From Lujinxingia vulgaris (GTDB lineage: Bacteria > Myxococcota_A > Bradymonadia > Bradymonadales > Bradymonadaceae): a stretch of 64,000 bases of DNA. Below, piece by piece: positions 1-7,645 of the stretch. The stretch spans positions 124,001 through 188,000 of the forward strand of contig NZ_VOSM01000008.1 of NCBI RefSeq assembly GCF_007997015.1. The letters are read 5' to 3'. Position numbers and translations under genes: made by a program. The first letter of the stretch is position 1. Every line of letters starts with the position of its first letter. A model generated the notes under the pieces. It made no database searches. It was not told where the DNA came from and was given only the letters and a program-made list of their open reading frames with translations.

Positions 1-301
1 GGCGCGGGCGTGCTGGAGGACGGGTTGCAGGCCGTTACCACGAGTATCAGGCAACAAAGGAGGGTGCGCATCGGTATCCTTCGATCGGCGTTCGACCACG
101 TCCATGACGGTGATGAAGGGGTGAGTCTACCTCGCCGTCGGTGATGTGTCGTTGCGGATGTGATGGCGGTGCGGGAGTGTATTTAAATCTAGAAGTTCTA
201 GACGGGGCCATGGATGGGCAAGATATAGGAGGACCGGCGAGGGGAATGAAGCGGGGAATCGGAGGCCTGATGATGATTTGCGGCATTTTCCTTGAATGAA
301 T
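1..301. other. leading stretch without a recognisable gene
   Basis: No convincing gene is visible here. The open frames present translate to Pro/Arg/His-rich text without a domain and lack a good ribosome binding site. The stretch could hold the promoter or the end of a gene lying outside the window. Confidence 0.4.
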
Positions 302-332
302 AAACCACCGCGGCCTGGGCGCGCGGTGGTTT
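302..332 (-). terminator. intrinsic terminator behind the CxxC protein gene
   Basis: AAACCACCGCG (302-312) and CGCGGTGGTTT (322-332) form a perfect 11-bp stem with a 9-nt loop. Read on the minus strand it lies about 40 nt past the stop codon at 370 and runs into TTTATTCATT. It is T-rich on both sides and could act in both directions. Confidence 0.65.
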
Positions 333-369
333 GTCTGATTTTGTCCAATTATCCAGTTAAATCAATGGC

Positions 370-756
370 TTACATGGTCTTTGTGTGCTCGCGGAGGAGG
401 GTGTCCAGGTCGGACTGAACCACCGCGCGAAGACCGGGGCTTTGCAGGGTGTCGCGCTCAATGGCGAGGGCCTGGGCCTCTTTATGCCAGGGGTGCTCGG
501 CGTTGGGGCAGGTGAAGCGGTCGAAGGGGCGCAGGTCGGCCTCGGAGAGCTGGCCGTGGTGATAGGCCATGGACTCGGCCATGCCGCGGGGGGCGCGCAG
601 GTTGCGCTCGGCGAAGCACTCCGCGTCACAGACCTTGCAGCGCATGTGGGTGTGGGTGTCGGGGGCGAGGGTGAAGTAGGAGTAGCCGCGGCGGTAGGCG
701 TACGCGTAGGTCGTCGGAATGTGCAGGTGAGGGGTCTGGCGAGGATCGTGAGACAT
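370..756 (-). CDS. small Cys/His (zinc-ribbon-like) protein of unknown function
   Basis: This 128-residue protein has no family I can name. It carries CKVCDAEC at about residues 40-47 and CPNAEHPWH at about 84-92, giving several Cys and His residues that could bind one zinc ion. The rest is charged and soluble, with no signal peptide or membrane segment. The N-terminal third (TYAYAYRRGYSYFTLAPDTH) is Tyr-rich. It is a single gene: a terminator-like hairpin follows the stop, and the gene at 1016 points away from it. The ATG at 756 was chosen because it opens the frame, and GGAAGG lies upstream on the minus strand. That it is a real gene is fairly sure; metal binding is inferred from the Cys spacing only. 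Confidence 0.65.
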   Translation of the reverse strand: MSHDPRQTPHLHIPTTYAYAYRRGYSYFTLAPDTHTHMRCKVCDAECFAERNLRAPRGMAESMAYHHGQLSEADLRPFDRFTCPNAEHPWHKEAQALAIERDTLQSPGLRAVVQSDLDTLLREHTKTM

Positions 757-1015
757 GGTGCGCTCCGCAGGAAGGGAGTTGCGCAGGCTTTACCACCTTA
801 CCGGGATTGGCAGGTTGGTCCGGCTTCAAAGGGCCTATCCCTCCACCGGTCTGCATGACGGCGTTGAGTGTAGGTGCGTGTAGGTTTGGGTCAAGGGATT
901 TTGAATCGTGCTAAGAGCGGATCGATGAAGGACTTTTAGGTTTCGTGTGTGAGTGTGTTATGTCCTGTGTTTGATAAGGGCGCTATTAACAACCGTTCGT
1001 TGTAGATGGGGTTTT

Positions 1016-1855
1016 ATGAAGTCACGAAAATCGACCATTCATGTGTTGGCGCGAGGGGTTGAGTCGCGAGGTTTTGAGCGCGACGGGGTAAGCGTCAGCG
1101 GGGAGTTGGAGTGCGAGGATTGGGAGGGGTTTGAAAACCTCTTTGTGCTGACATCTGCGATGCATCTCGGGGAGGTGGCGGATGTGGTGCGGGCGGCCAA
1201 TCGCAAAAAGCATTTGCGGGGGCTTCTGGTGGAGCAGTCTCATGATACCCGGTGGATTCTGGCGATGTTGGAGCGGGCGAATCTGCGCACGCTTAAACAC
1301 ACGTTGGTGCATTCCGACATGCGGGTCTTCCGTCGCATTGTAAACGCCTGGGCGATGGGGGCTCAGGACGAGCTTATTGCCGACGCCACGGTCATGGAGG
1401 GGGGGCTCTTTGTGCGGACCTGCGCGCTGGAGACGCTGGAGGTCGAGGTGCGCGAGGTTAAGGCGTTGCGGAAAGCGAGCCGCGATGAGGTTCATACGTT
1501 CGAGGTGGCCGATGATGGGGCTTATATCTACTGGCCTGACCTCGACGTTCATTTGAATGTCGAGTCGGTTCGTGTGGTGCTCGACCCGACGTTAAAGAGC
1601 GAGTTGATGTTGGCGCGTCAGCGCGATGAGCAGCGGATGGGGGCTGCGCTGCGGAAGATTCGCGAGCGTAAAGGGTTGCGTCAGGCCGATATCGAGGGGG
1701 TTTCTACGCGGCAGGTCGGGCGTATTGAGCGTGGAGAGGTGCGGGCGCGTCATGCCACATTGGAGCTTTTTGCCAGGGCGCATGGCGAAGAACTCAACAC
1801 GTATCTGCAGGAACTCAGCCGCGTGATGCGCGAGCTTCGCGCGATTACGCCGTGA
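1016..1855 (+). CDS. XRE-family regulator with a DUF2442-like domain
   Basis: The product has 279 residues. The C-terminal part (about 200-260) is a helix-turn-helix of the XRE/Cro type: ALRKIRERKGLRQADIEGVS followed by TRQVGRIERGE. In front of it, FEVADDGAYIYWPDLDVHL matches the DUF2442 pattern that is often joined to XRE domains. The N-terminal 130 residues resemble nothing I can name. The frame opens earlier at a GTG (953), but the added 21 residues are Cys-rich and unlike a protein start, so the ATG at 1016 was chosen. The gene stands alone and its TGA lies inside the left arm of the interspersed repeat at 1847-2005, so the repeat supplies the last codons. Its role is probably transcriptional control; its target is unknown. 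Confidence 0.75.
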   Translation: MKSRKSTIHVLARGVESRGFERDGVSVSGELECEDWEGFENLFVLTSAMHLGEVADVVRAANRKKHLRGLLVEQSHDTRWILAMLERANLRTLKHTLVHSDMRVFRRIVNAWAMGAQDELIADATVMEGGLFVRTCALETLEVEVREVKALRKASRDEVHTFEVADDGAYIYWPDLDVHLNVESVRVVLDPTLKSELMLARQRDEQRMGAALRKIRERKGLRQADIEGVSTRQVGRIERGEVRARHATLELFARAHGEELNTYLQELSRVMRELRAITP

Positions 1856-2005
1856 GCTATCGTTGACGCCGTATCTGCTGCGCCCGAGAACTCCTCGGGC
1901 AGCGTTGCAAAGCCTCGACGATGCGAAAGCATCGCCCGTGTTTTGCGCCTTGCCCGAGAAGCTCTCGGCTTCGCAGCTATCGACGTCGGCTTCTGCTCAC
2001 GGCGT
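1847..2005. repeat. interspersed structured repeat of about 160 bp, copy 1
   Basis: The outer ends ACGCCGTGAGC (1847-1857) and GCTCACGGCGT (1995-2005) are perfect inverted copies. Inside are a GCCCGAG/CTCGGGC hairpin and GACGATGC-GAAA-GCATCGCC, a stem closed by a GNRA-type loop. A full second copy lies at 9612-9773 and a partial third at 45395-45495. The preceding gene ends within the left arm. Confidence 0.8.
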
Positions 2006-2046
2006 AGTAAGGGTTGAGGCGAAAGTGGACAGCTCCCACCTTCATC

Positions 2047-3228
2047 TCACTCGCCAACCTGCGGCTCAAAGGGGGGAAGATCGGCAGGGGGGCCAAGGGC
2101 GGGGTTGGTGAGGAAGTTGTGGTCGGTGAGGCTGTGGAGGAAGGCTTTGAGGTCTTCGCGCTCCTCGTCGGTGATTAAGAAGCCGGGGACGAAGAGGCTC
2201 AGGTTGGGGTTGAGGTAGCCGACGCCGGCGTTGGGACCGTCGGGGATGGTGCGGCCGCCGGCGGCGTAGTGGTCGATGACGGCGTCGAGGTCGGCGACGC
2301 TGCCGTCGTGCATGTAGGGGGCGCGCACCGCAACGTTGCGGAGGGTGGGGGCTTTGAAGCGGCCCATGTCTTCGGGGCGGCCGGTGACTTCGTGCACGCC
2401 GGTGTTGGGGGCGGGGTAGGCGCCCTGGCCGTCGATGTTGTAGAGACCGGTGACGTGGAAGGGGGCCGAGGTGGTGGTGAGGCCCTGGTGGTCGGTGGCG
2501 TCGGAGAAGTTGAAGCCGCCGTGGCAGTGGAAGCACTCCAGGCGCTCGGAGAAGAAGAGGCTCATGCCGCGGCGCGCGGACTCTGGGAAGTTGGAGGTGT
2601 CGCCTTCGTACATGAAGCGGTCAAAGGCGCTGGAGCCGGAGACCAGCGTGCGCTGGAAGCTGGCGAGCGCGTAGGTGATGTGGGTGAGGGTGATGGGCGC
2701 GTCGGCGTCGGGGAAGGCGGCGGCGAAGCGCTGGCGGTAGAAGGGTTCGTTTTGCAGGCGAGCGATGAGTTCGTCTTCGCGTCCGGCCAGACCGAGCTCG
2801 ACGGGGTGTTCGCCGAAGAGGGGGGTGAGGGCCTGCTGCTCCAGGGTGGTGACCAGGGGGTTGGCCCAGTTGTAGGTCTGGTTCCAGGCGACGTTGGTCA
2901 GGGTCATGCTGCGGCGCGGGTGTTCTTCGCCGGTGGAGCCCATGGCGCGGGGGAGGACGTCGGTGAAGGCGCGAGACTGGGGGTGGCAGCTGGAGCAGGA
3001 TTGGGTTCCGTTGCCCGAGAGACGCGTGTCGTAGAAGAGGGCGCGGCCGAGCTCGGCTTTTTCAACCGTCCAGGGGTTGGTTGGGGGGATGCGGGGGGCG
3101 GGAAAATGCGAGGGGATGGGTGGCGAGGCCACCTCGGGGGAGGTGGCCTCGGAGCAGCCGAGCGGAGCCGCAAGCGCGCTGGCGAGCACGAGGAGGAGGG
3201 CGGGAGTGGGGCGCAGCGCGTGGGTCAC
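2047..3228 (-). CDS. mbnH: MbnH-type di-heme cytochrome c peroxidase-like enzyme
   Basis: The protein of 393 residues belongs to the MauG/di-heme cytochrome c peroxidase superfamily. Two haem-binding motifs are present: CSSCH (about 78-82) and CFHCH (about 232-236). Also seen are GRALFYDTRLS before haem 1 and FKAPTLRNVAVRAPYMHDGS in the C-terminal domain. A lipoprotein signal (LASALAAPLGC) puts it in the cell envelope. The frame extends upstream into the mbnP gene, so the GTG at 3228 just before the signal peptide was chosen. It lies 43 nt behind the four-Cys partner at 3272-4138. Enzymes of this pair are known to oxidise a Trp of MbnP to kynurenine, creating a copper site. The pairing and motifs make this call strong; catalysis here is inferred. 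Confidence 0.9.
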   Translation of the reverse strand: MTHALRPTPALLLVLASALAAPLGCSEATSPEVASPPIPSHFPAPRIPPTNPWTVEKAELGRALFYDTRLSGNGTQSCSSCHPQSRAFTDVLPRAMGSTGEEHPRRSMTLTNVAWNQTYNWANPLVTTLEQQALTPLFGEHPVELGLAGREDELIARLQNEPFYRQRFAAAFPDADAPITLTHITYALASFQRTLVSGSSAFDRFMYEGDTSNFPESARRGMSLFFSERLECFHCHGGFNFSDATDHQGLTTTSAPFHVTGLYNIDGQGAYPAPNTGVHEVTGRPEDMGRFKAPTLRNVAVRAPYMHDGSVADLDAVIDHYAAGGRTIPDGPNAGVGYLNPNLSLFVPGFLITDEEREDLKAFLHSLTDHNFLTNPALGPPADLPPFEPQVGE

Positions 3229-3271
3229 GGTGGGGGCTCGACGTTGGGGATGTTGGCTCGTGGAGCGGGGT

Positions 3272-4138
3272 TTAGCGACTCTGGATGCGCACGACCTGGC
3301 GGGGCTCGGGGCTTTGCTCGCTGTGCGGGAGGTTGAGCGCGGAGAAGATCGGCTGGCAGTCGGTGTCGGTGGGACCGGACATGCAGCCGGCCGGGGTGCC
3401 TTCCTGGTGCGCATCAAGGTTGGCGCTGGCGAGGAGTCTGGCGAGGTCAAAGACGAGGGTGTCGGCGTCGAAGTCGACATCGCTCAGCTCGATCCGGGGG
3501 CGGTTGGCGTTGGCGCAGGAGGTGGCGCCGCCGCCTTCGGCCGGCTCGCAGGCGGTGCTGCCGAGGTGGAATTGCCAGCCGGTGCTCAGGCCGGTGGTGG
3601 CGCCTTCGATGCGCATGAATTTGTAGCCGCCCAGCCAGTTCCAGAACATCGCGCTCTGGTTGAGCGGGGCGGGTGCGGTGGCGGCGTCGATGTGGTTGAG
3701 CTCAAAGGGCACGCCGATGGTGAAGCGAAGGGCGTCGTAGGAGCCCTCGGGGAGCGTGCCGGTGACGATGTCGCGGGTCTCGGTGGTGCCGTTCTGGCAG
3801 CGTCCGGTGGCGTCTTCGAAGTCGAGGAGAGCGAGGCTTTCGTGCTGCCAGGTGCCGTCTTGATCGAGGTTGAGGGGCTGCCACTGGCCGTTGGTGTCGC
3901 GCAGCTCAATCTCGCTGATGAAGAGGCGGAAGTCGAAGGGTTCAAAGGAACTTTCGGTGGTGCCCAGGCCCTCATAGGTCTGTCCACACGCAAACGCCTC
4001 ATCGCCGACCTGAGCGGCGAAGTTTAGGGTGAGGGGTTGGGTGGTGGTGTCGTCGCCGGCGTTGCCGCAGGCGGTGCCGAGCAAAAGGAGAGGCGGAAGT
4101 AAAAGAGTGCGGGTCAGCGGGGAGGTGTGTGGGCGCAT
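3272..4138 (-). CDS. mbnP: MbnP-family four-Cys copper-binding lipoprotein
   Basis: The precursor has 288 residues with a lipobox (LLLLGTACGN), so it is a lipid-anchored envelope protein. LNFAAQVGDEAFACGQTY, FDFRLFISEIEL and FWNWLGGYKFMRIEG are typical of the MbnP family (the 'metallo-mystery pair four-Cys motif' protein). Paired cysteines follow in STACEP/ATSCAN and PAGCMSG/TDCQPIF. It is the first gene of a two-gene operon with the di-heme enzyme MbnH, which is thought to oxidise a Trp here to kynurenine for copper binding. The ATG at 4138 precedes the signal peptide directly; a longer frame starting at 4264 adds residues unlike a protein. Metal specificity cannot be read from sequence alone. 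Confidence 0.88.
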   Translation of the reverse strand: MRPHTSPLTRTLLLPPLLLLGTACGNAGDDTTTQPLTLNFAAQVGDEAFACGQTYEGLGTTESSFEPFDFRLFISEIELRDTNGQWQPLNLDQDGTWQHESLALLDFEDATGRCQNGTTETRDIVTGTLPEGSYDALRFTIGVPFELNHIDAATAPAPLNQSAMFWNWLGGYKFMRIEGATTGLSTGWQFHLGSTACEPAEGGGATSCANANRPRIELSDVDFDADTLVFDLARLLASANLDAHQEGTPAGCMSGPTDTDCQPIFSALNLPHSEQSPEPRQVVRIQSR

Positions 4139-4297
4139 GGGGCAGCTCGGCGAGGAGAGGGGGGGGCGGCATGCGACAAGCGTGAACGCGCGCCGGTGGC
4201 AGAAGCGTTGGAAAACATCTCCCCCCGTTCGAGTGGGGTGTGGCAACGGGGCTAAATGTCGCACCGGGGTGCGCGATGGCCAGCGAAGCCAGCGGCC

Positions 4298-4549
4298 TCA
4301 GGGGCCAGGTGCGGGTGTGGGTAGGCCGCCGGGCATGTGGCGCTCGAATTTATAGGCGTGCAGGAGGTCGTCGAGGTCGACGAAGGTCCGATCGGGCATG
4401 CAATTGAGCGCCGAGAGGATCAACTCGCCGGCGTAGGCATCGGTGGCGTGTTGCAAGAGCCCGTTTCGACCCACCGGGTAACGCAAACCCCGGAGCACCC
4501 GGGCGATGGTGGTCGGGGAGGGGGTGGCACTGATCCGGTAGTCCGTCAT
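4298..4549 (-). CDS. DUF2795-like small protein
   Basis: A soluble protein of 83 residues. The core, LRGLRYPVGRNGLLQHATD, followed by LILSALNCMPDRTFVDLDDL, fits the DUF2795 pattern (a short helical domain with conserved YP, an Ala-containing helix, an LP/MP turn and an aromatic residue). No function is established for that family. There is no signal peptide. It lies alone between the mbnP promoter region and the GACC-NNN-GGTC repeat array, and both neighbours are read on the same strand. Family assignment is from pattern only. Confidence 0.6.
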   Translation of the reverse strand: MTDYRISATPSPTTIARVLRGLRYPVGRNGLLQHATDAYAGELILSALNCMPDRTFVDLDDLLHAYKFERHMPGGLPTPAPGP

Positions 4550-4675
4550 GCGATGACCTCAGCGCGGGCAGAAGCGGGCGGCGGGGTTCGAGGCGGTCTT
4601 CAAGGTAAAGGTAGGGAGGAGGGGGCGATCGCCTAATGGATGGTGGATCAGGCGCATGAAACCAGGACTTCGTGC

Positions 4676-5071
4676 GACCGTGGGTCATCCTTGGAAGTGA
4701 CCGTGGGTCATCTTCAGGGGCGAGCGTGGGTCGTCTGTCAGGTGACCGTGGGTCATCCTTGGAAGTGACCGTGGGTCATCTTCAGGGGCGACCGTGGGTC
4801 GTCTTCAGAAGTGACCGTGGGTCGTCTTTAGAAGTGACCGTGGGTCATCCTTAAGGGCGAGCGTGGGTCGTCTGTCAGGTGACCGTGGGTCATCTTCAGG
4901 AGCGACCGTGGGTCGTGTTCGGAACCGGTCTTGCCCGTGAGGGCGCGCAAAGGCGATGGGCCGATCAGGCGCACGAAACAAGGACTTCGTGTGACCCAGG
5001 GGCATCGTTGGAAGTGACCCGGGGTCATTCTTGGGGTGACCCAGGGTCATGGATATTGGCGACCGTGGGTC
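4676..5071. repeat. GACC-NNN-GGTC repeat array 1 (22-23 bp pitch)
   Basis: GACCGTGGGTC or a one-base variant starts at 4676, 4699, 4722, 4744, 4767, 4790, 4813, 4836, 4859, 4881 and 4904, a pitch of 22-23 bp. After a spacer there are four more at 4993, 5016, 5038 and 5061. The core is an inverted repeat, GACC/GGTC around three bases, and the centre varies (GTG, CGG, CAG). The spacer text before 4676 and before 4993 (ending in GGACTTCGTG) is itself duplicated. No gene is visible inside. Confidence 0.9.
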
Positions 5072-5090
5072 ATCCTTTTGGGGCGAACGA

Positions 5091-6194
5091 TCAGCGCCAC
5101 ACGTAGAGCTTGAGGGCGACCTGGGTGGAGGGGAGAAGATCGACGGGGGAGGTGTTGTCGTACTCGCTGCCGTCGGCCAGGAGGATGTCGAGGGAGAGGG
5201 TGTTTTCGCCGGCCTGAACTGCGTCGGTGAGGTCGACGCGATCGCCCACGGCGACGGCGCCCGGGCACCAGCCGTTGCGGGCGTACTCCCAGGTGCCGGC
5301 CTGGGGGGAGACGGGGTTTTGGGCGCAGTCAGCGCGCCAGGGGTTCACGGAGAAGAGCGCGTCGTTGTTGAGGAGAAGATCGTGGCGCATCTCGCAGAAC
5401 TCGGCGCAGTTGCGGGTGTTGCCAAAGCTGTGGCCCGTGGTGGTGAGGTGAGCCTCCACCCGGCGGAAGCCCTCGGGGAGCGTAAAGCTCAGCTCGGGGA
5501 GCTGGGAGGCGACGTTCTGGTCGGGCTCGATCTCACCCACGGTGATGGCCTGGCGAGGGATAAGGTTGATGACCTCGTCGGCCGCTTCGGGATACCCCGG
5601 CGTTAAGTAGAAGCTCACGCTCACCTCCCAGCCCTCGCCCTGCGCATGGCCGGGGCCCACCCAGGTGTCGATGAAGGAGCGCAGCGCGCGCTCGCCAGTG
5701 AAGAGGCCTGCCATGGGGGTGAGGTCAATGTACTGGCACATGCCGCGGCGGTAGGGGGTGATGTGGCGGGCGAGCTCCACCGGGTTCTGGTCGCCTTCGG
5801 CGGCGTCGGGGTTGGCGATGAGCTCCAGGCTGGCGGTGCGGTCCCAGTGGTCGCAGACCATGCCCTCGGGGCAGGCCAGCTCCAGTTTGAGGCCCACCTG
5901 CGACCAGTCGCCTTCGGGGAAGGTCACGGGCGATTCGACGGTGCGGCGGTCTTCATCGCCGAAGTACTGGTGGACGCGGTCCATGGCCACGACCTCGACG
6001 ACGCGCTCGTCGAAGGAGGCAGTGTCGGGGCAGGGGTACCAGGGGGCGGCGTCGTCGAAGTCGTAGAGGGGGACTTCTTCTTCAACGACGATCGGCGCTT
6101 CGGGTTCGGGGGAGGAGCAGGCGCTGAGAACGGCCAGGCACAGGATGGCGAGGAGGTGGCCGGGGACTGGCGAGCGGTGAGGAAGGGAGGGCAT
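5091..6194 (-). CDS. PNGase F-like lipoprotein
   Basis: The precursor of 367 residues has a lipoprotein signal (LAVLSACSS). The mature part resembles peptide-N-glycosidase F: an N-terminal half with CDHWDRTASLEL and ITPYRRGMCQYIDLTPMAGL, and a C-terminal half with TGHSFGNTRNCAEFC, NPWRADCAQNP and GTWEYARNGWCPGA. These features recur in the two jelly-roll domains of that family. PNGase F cleaves N-glycans from Asn; whether this protein keeps the activity is unknown because many bacterial relatives are untested. Six or more Cys fit an exported, disulfide-bonded protein. It is a single gene after the Hydin-like lipoprotein, separated by a hairpin. The start at 6194 leads directly into the signal peptide. 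Confidence 0.8.
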   Translation of the reverse strand: MPSLPHRSPVPGHLLAILCLAVLSACSSPEPEAPIVVEEEVPLYDFDDAAPWYPCPDTASFDERVVEVVAMDRVHQYFGDEDRRTVESPVTFPEGDWSQVGLKLELACPEGMVCDHWDRTASLELIANPDAAEGDQNPVELARHITPYRRGMCQYIDLTPMAGLFTGERALRSFIDTWVGPGHAQGEGWEVSVSFYLTPGYPEAADEVINLIPRQAITVGEIEPDQNVASQLPELSFTLPEGFRRVEAHLTTTGHSFGNTRNCAEFCEMRHDLLLNNDALFSVNPWRADCAQNPVSPQAGTWEYARNGWCPGAVAVGDRVDLTDAVQAGENTLSLDILLADGSEYDNTSPVDLLPSTQVALKLYVWR

Positions 6195-6289
6195 GCGGGG
6201 CCTGCGGCAAGGAGGGAGGGGGAGGGCCGGTGGCAGTATAGAGAAGTGTGAGGGAGGCGACAGAACAGATCGCGGGGAGGGCAGAGCAG

Positions 6290-6318
6290 TGAGAGCCCGC
6301 GTTTTGCGCGAGCTCTCA
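6290..6318 (-). terminator. hairpin between two lipoprotein genes
   Basis: TGAGAGC (6290-6296) pairs with GCTCTCA (6312-6318). An inner CGCG/CGCG pair and a TTTTG loop follow after one mismatch. It lies 33 nt past the stop of the gene at 6351-7562. No T-run follows, so it may be an mRNA-end or processing hairpin instead of a true intrinsic terminator. Confidence 0.45.
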
Positions 6319-6350
6319 GATGTGTCGAAAATAGCTGTTAGATCAAAGGG

Positions 6351-7562
6351 TTATTCGCCAGGCTCGTCGACCGGTCGCGCGCGAAGTTGCAACACGACCT
6401 CGCTCTGCGTGGGGTCGTTGGTGGTGAGGGTGAGCTGACCCAGGGCCTCCTGTTCGACGTTGAGGTTGGCGTCGATGGCGATGGCCTCGGTCTGGGCGAT
6501 GCCCAGCACGAGCGGGAGGGTGGGGGGGGCGGGGAGGCTGAAGACGCCGCCGCCGTCGTTGGTGAGCTCAAGCTCGCTGATGGTCAGGGAGCGGTCGCGG
6601 CTGCAGTTGAGCAAAACGATATCTTCGCTGGTCTCGGCGCCCGGCAGGAGCTCGCCGAAGTCGAGGTCGCCGCTGGTGCGGATGCAGGGGGCGGGGCCGT
6701 TACCCTGGAGCTCGACGATGATGTCGGGGCCGTCGGGGAGGTTGGCAGCGATGGTGAGCTGGCCGCTGGCGATCTCCTCGGTGGTGGGGGTGAAGCTCAG
6801 CTCGAGGTCGATCTTATCGTTGCGCTGCAGGAAGGCGGGGAGTTGGGGCTCAAGCGCGCGGGCGCTGAACTGGGAGGCGAACTCCTCGTCGCCGGTGGAG
6901 GTGAGCGCGGTGATGTTGAGCGGGTCGAAGCCGCGGTTGTAGACGGTGATCTCGCGGGTGGCGGTCTCACCGACGCTGACCGAGCCGAAGTTGACGTAGC
7001 GCGGGGCTTCGGCCTGGGCGTAGGCGGAAGTGGACTGGATGGGGATGATGACTTCGGGGGTGTCCGGGTCGTCGCTGCCGATGATGAGGCGGCCGCCGAT
7101 GCCGGTGTAGAGGGTGGGCTCCCAGCGGATGGTCACGTCGCGGTAGGTGTTGGGCGCGAGCTCGAAGCTGTCGGCCCAGCCATCGCCGGGGCGAAACTGG
7201 GGCGTGGTGCCCGGGAGCTGGAAGTGCTCGATGGCCAGGCGAGTGACGATGAGCGGGCTTTCGCCGGTGTTGCGGATGGTGACGATGGCGCTGTCTTCTT
7301 CGCCAAGGCGCACGTCTTCAAAGGCGATGGCGATGGGGCTGACGTCGATGTTGGGGGGGCCGGCCAGAGTGTCGGGCTCACTGTCGAGGTCGGGCTCGGC
7401 GTCGGGGCCGGTGTCTTCGGAGACATCCTCGATGTCGGTGTCGGGGAGCTCGACCGGGTCGGCGGTGTCGCTGTCGCCGGAGCAGCCAACGAACATCAGG
7501 GTCAGAGCGAGGGAGGCGGCGCCGCGAAGCGCGAGGGTGGAGAAGAGGGAGGCGTCCATCAT
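6351..7562 (-). CDS. Hydin-like (choice-of-anchor D) lipoprotein
   Basis: The precursor has 403 residues. A signal peptide ends in a lipobox (LTLMFVGCSG), followed by an acidic linker of about 40 residues rich in Asp/Glu/Pro, then three immunoglobulin-like modules of the ASPM-SPD2-Hydin / choice-of-anchor D type. Diagnostic pieces are IAFEDVRLGEEDSAIVTIRN, VNFGSVSVGETATREITVYN and LDFGELLPGAETSEDIVLLN, each starting with the strand pattern (V/L)(N/D)FG.v. Such modules are protein-binding surface domains. It is probably anchored to the outer membrane. The next gene upstream on this strand (7646) is another acidic-linker lipoprotein 83 nt away, and they may share a transcript. The ATG at 7562 (or the adjacent one at 7559) was chosen for its distance to the signal peptide. 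Confidence 0.82.
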   Translation of the reverse strand: MMDASLFSTLALRGAASLALTLMFVGCSGDSDTADPVELPDTDIEDVSEDTGPDAEPDLDSEPDTLAGPPNIDVSPIAIAFEDVRLGEEDSAIVTIRNTGESPLIVTRLAIEHFQLPGTTPQFRPGDGWADSFELAPNTYRDVTIRWEPTLYTGIGGRLIIGSDDPDTPEVIIPIQSTSAYAQAEAPRYVNFGSVSVGETATREITVYNRGFDPLNITALTSTGDEEFASQFSARALEPQLPAFLQRNDKIDLELSFTPTTEEIASGQLTIAANLPDGPDIIVELQGNGPAPCIRTSGDLDFGELLPGAETSEDIVLLNCSRDRSLTISELELTNDGGGVFSLPAPPTLPLVLGIAQTEAIAIDANLNVEQEALGQLTLTTNDPTQSEVVLQLRARPVDEPGE

Positions 7563-7645
7563 AGATCCGGGCAGTACATCAACGTCAGAGGAGCATCGGG
7601 CGCGCGTGGTTGCAGCGCGCGCAGGGCATCGTAGCCGCAACGGGC

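Noticed and set aside
47-348. Short open frames at the left edge
   Set aside because: Pro/Arg-rich translations, no ribosome binding site and no domain.
2269-3336. Long plus-strand open frame of 355 codons opposite mbnH
   Set aside because: Its translation is a Gly/Val/Glu-rich shadow produced by high-GC codon use on the other strand; haem motifs and a signal peptide support the minus-strand gene.
4805-5050. Small proteins with DPRS/DPGS repeats in the GACC-NNN-GGTC array
   Set aside because: Present on both strands and interrupted by 22-bp steps that shift the frame. The site itself explains the repeats.
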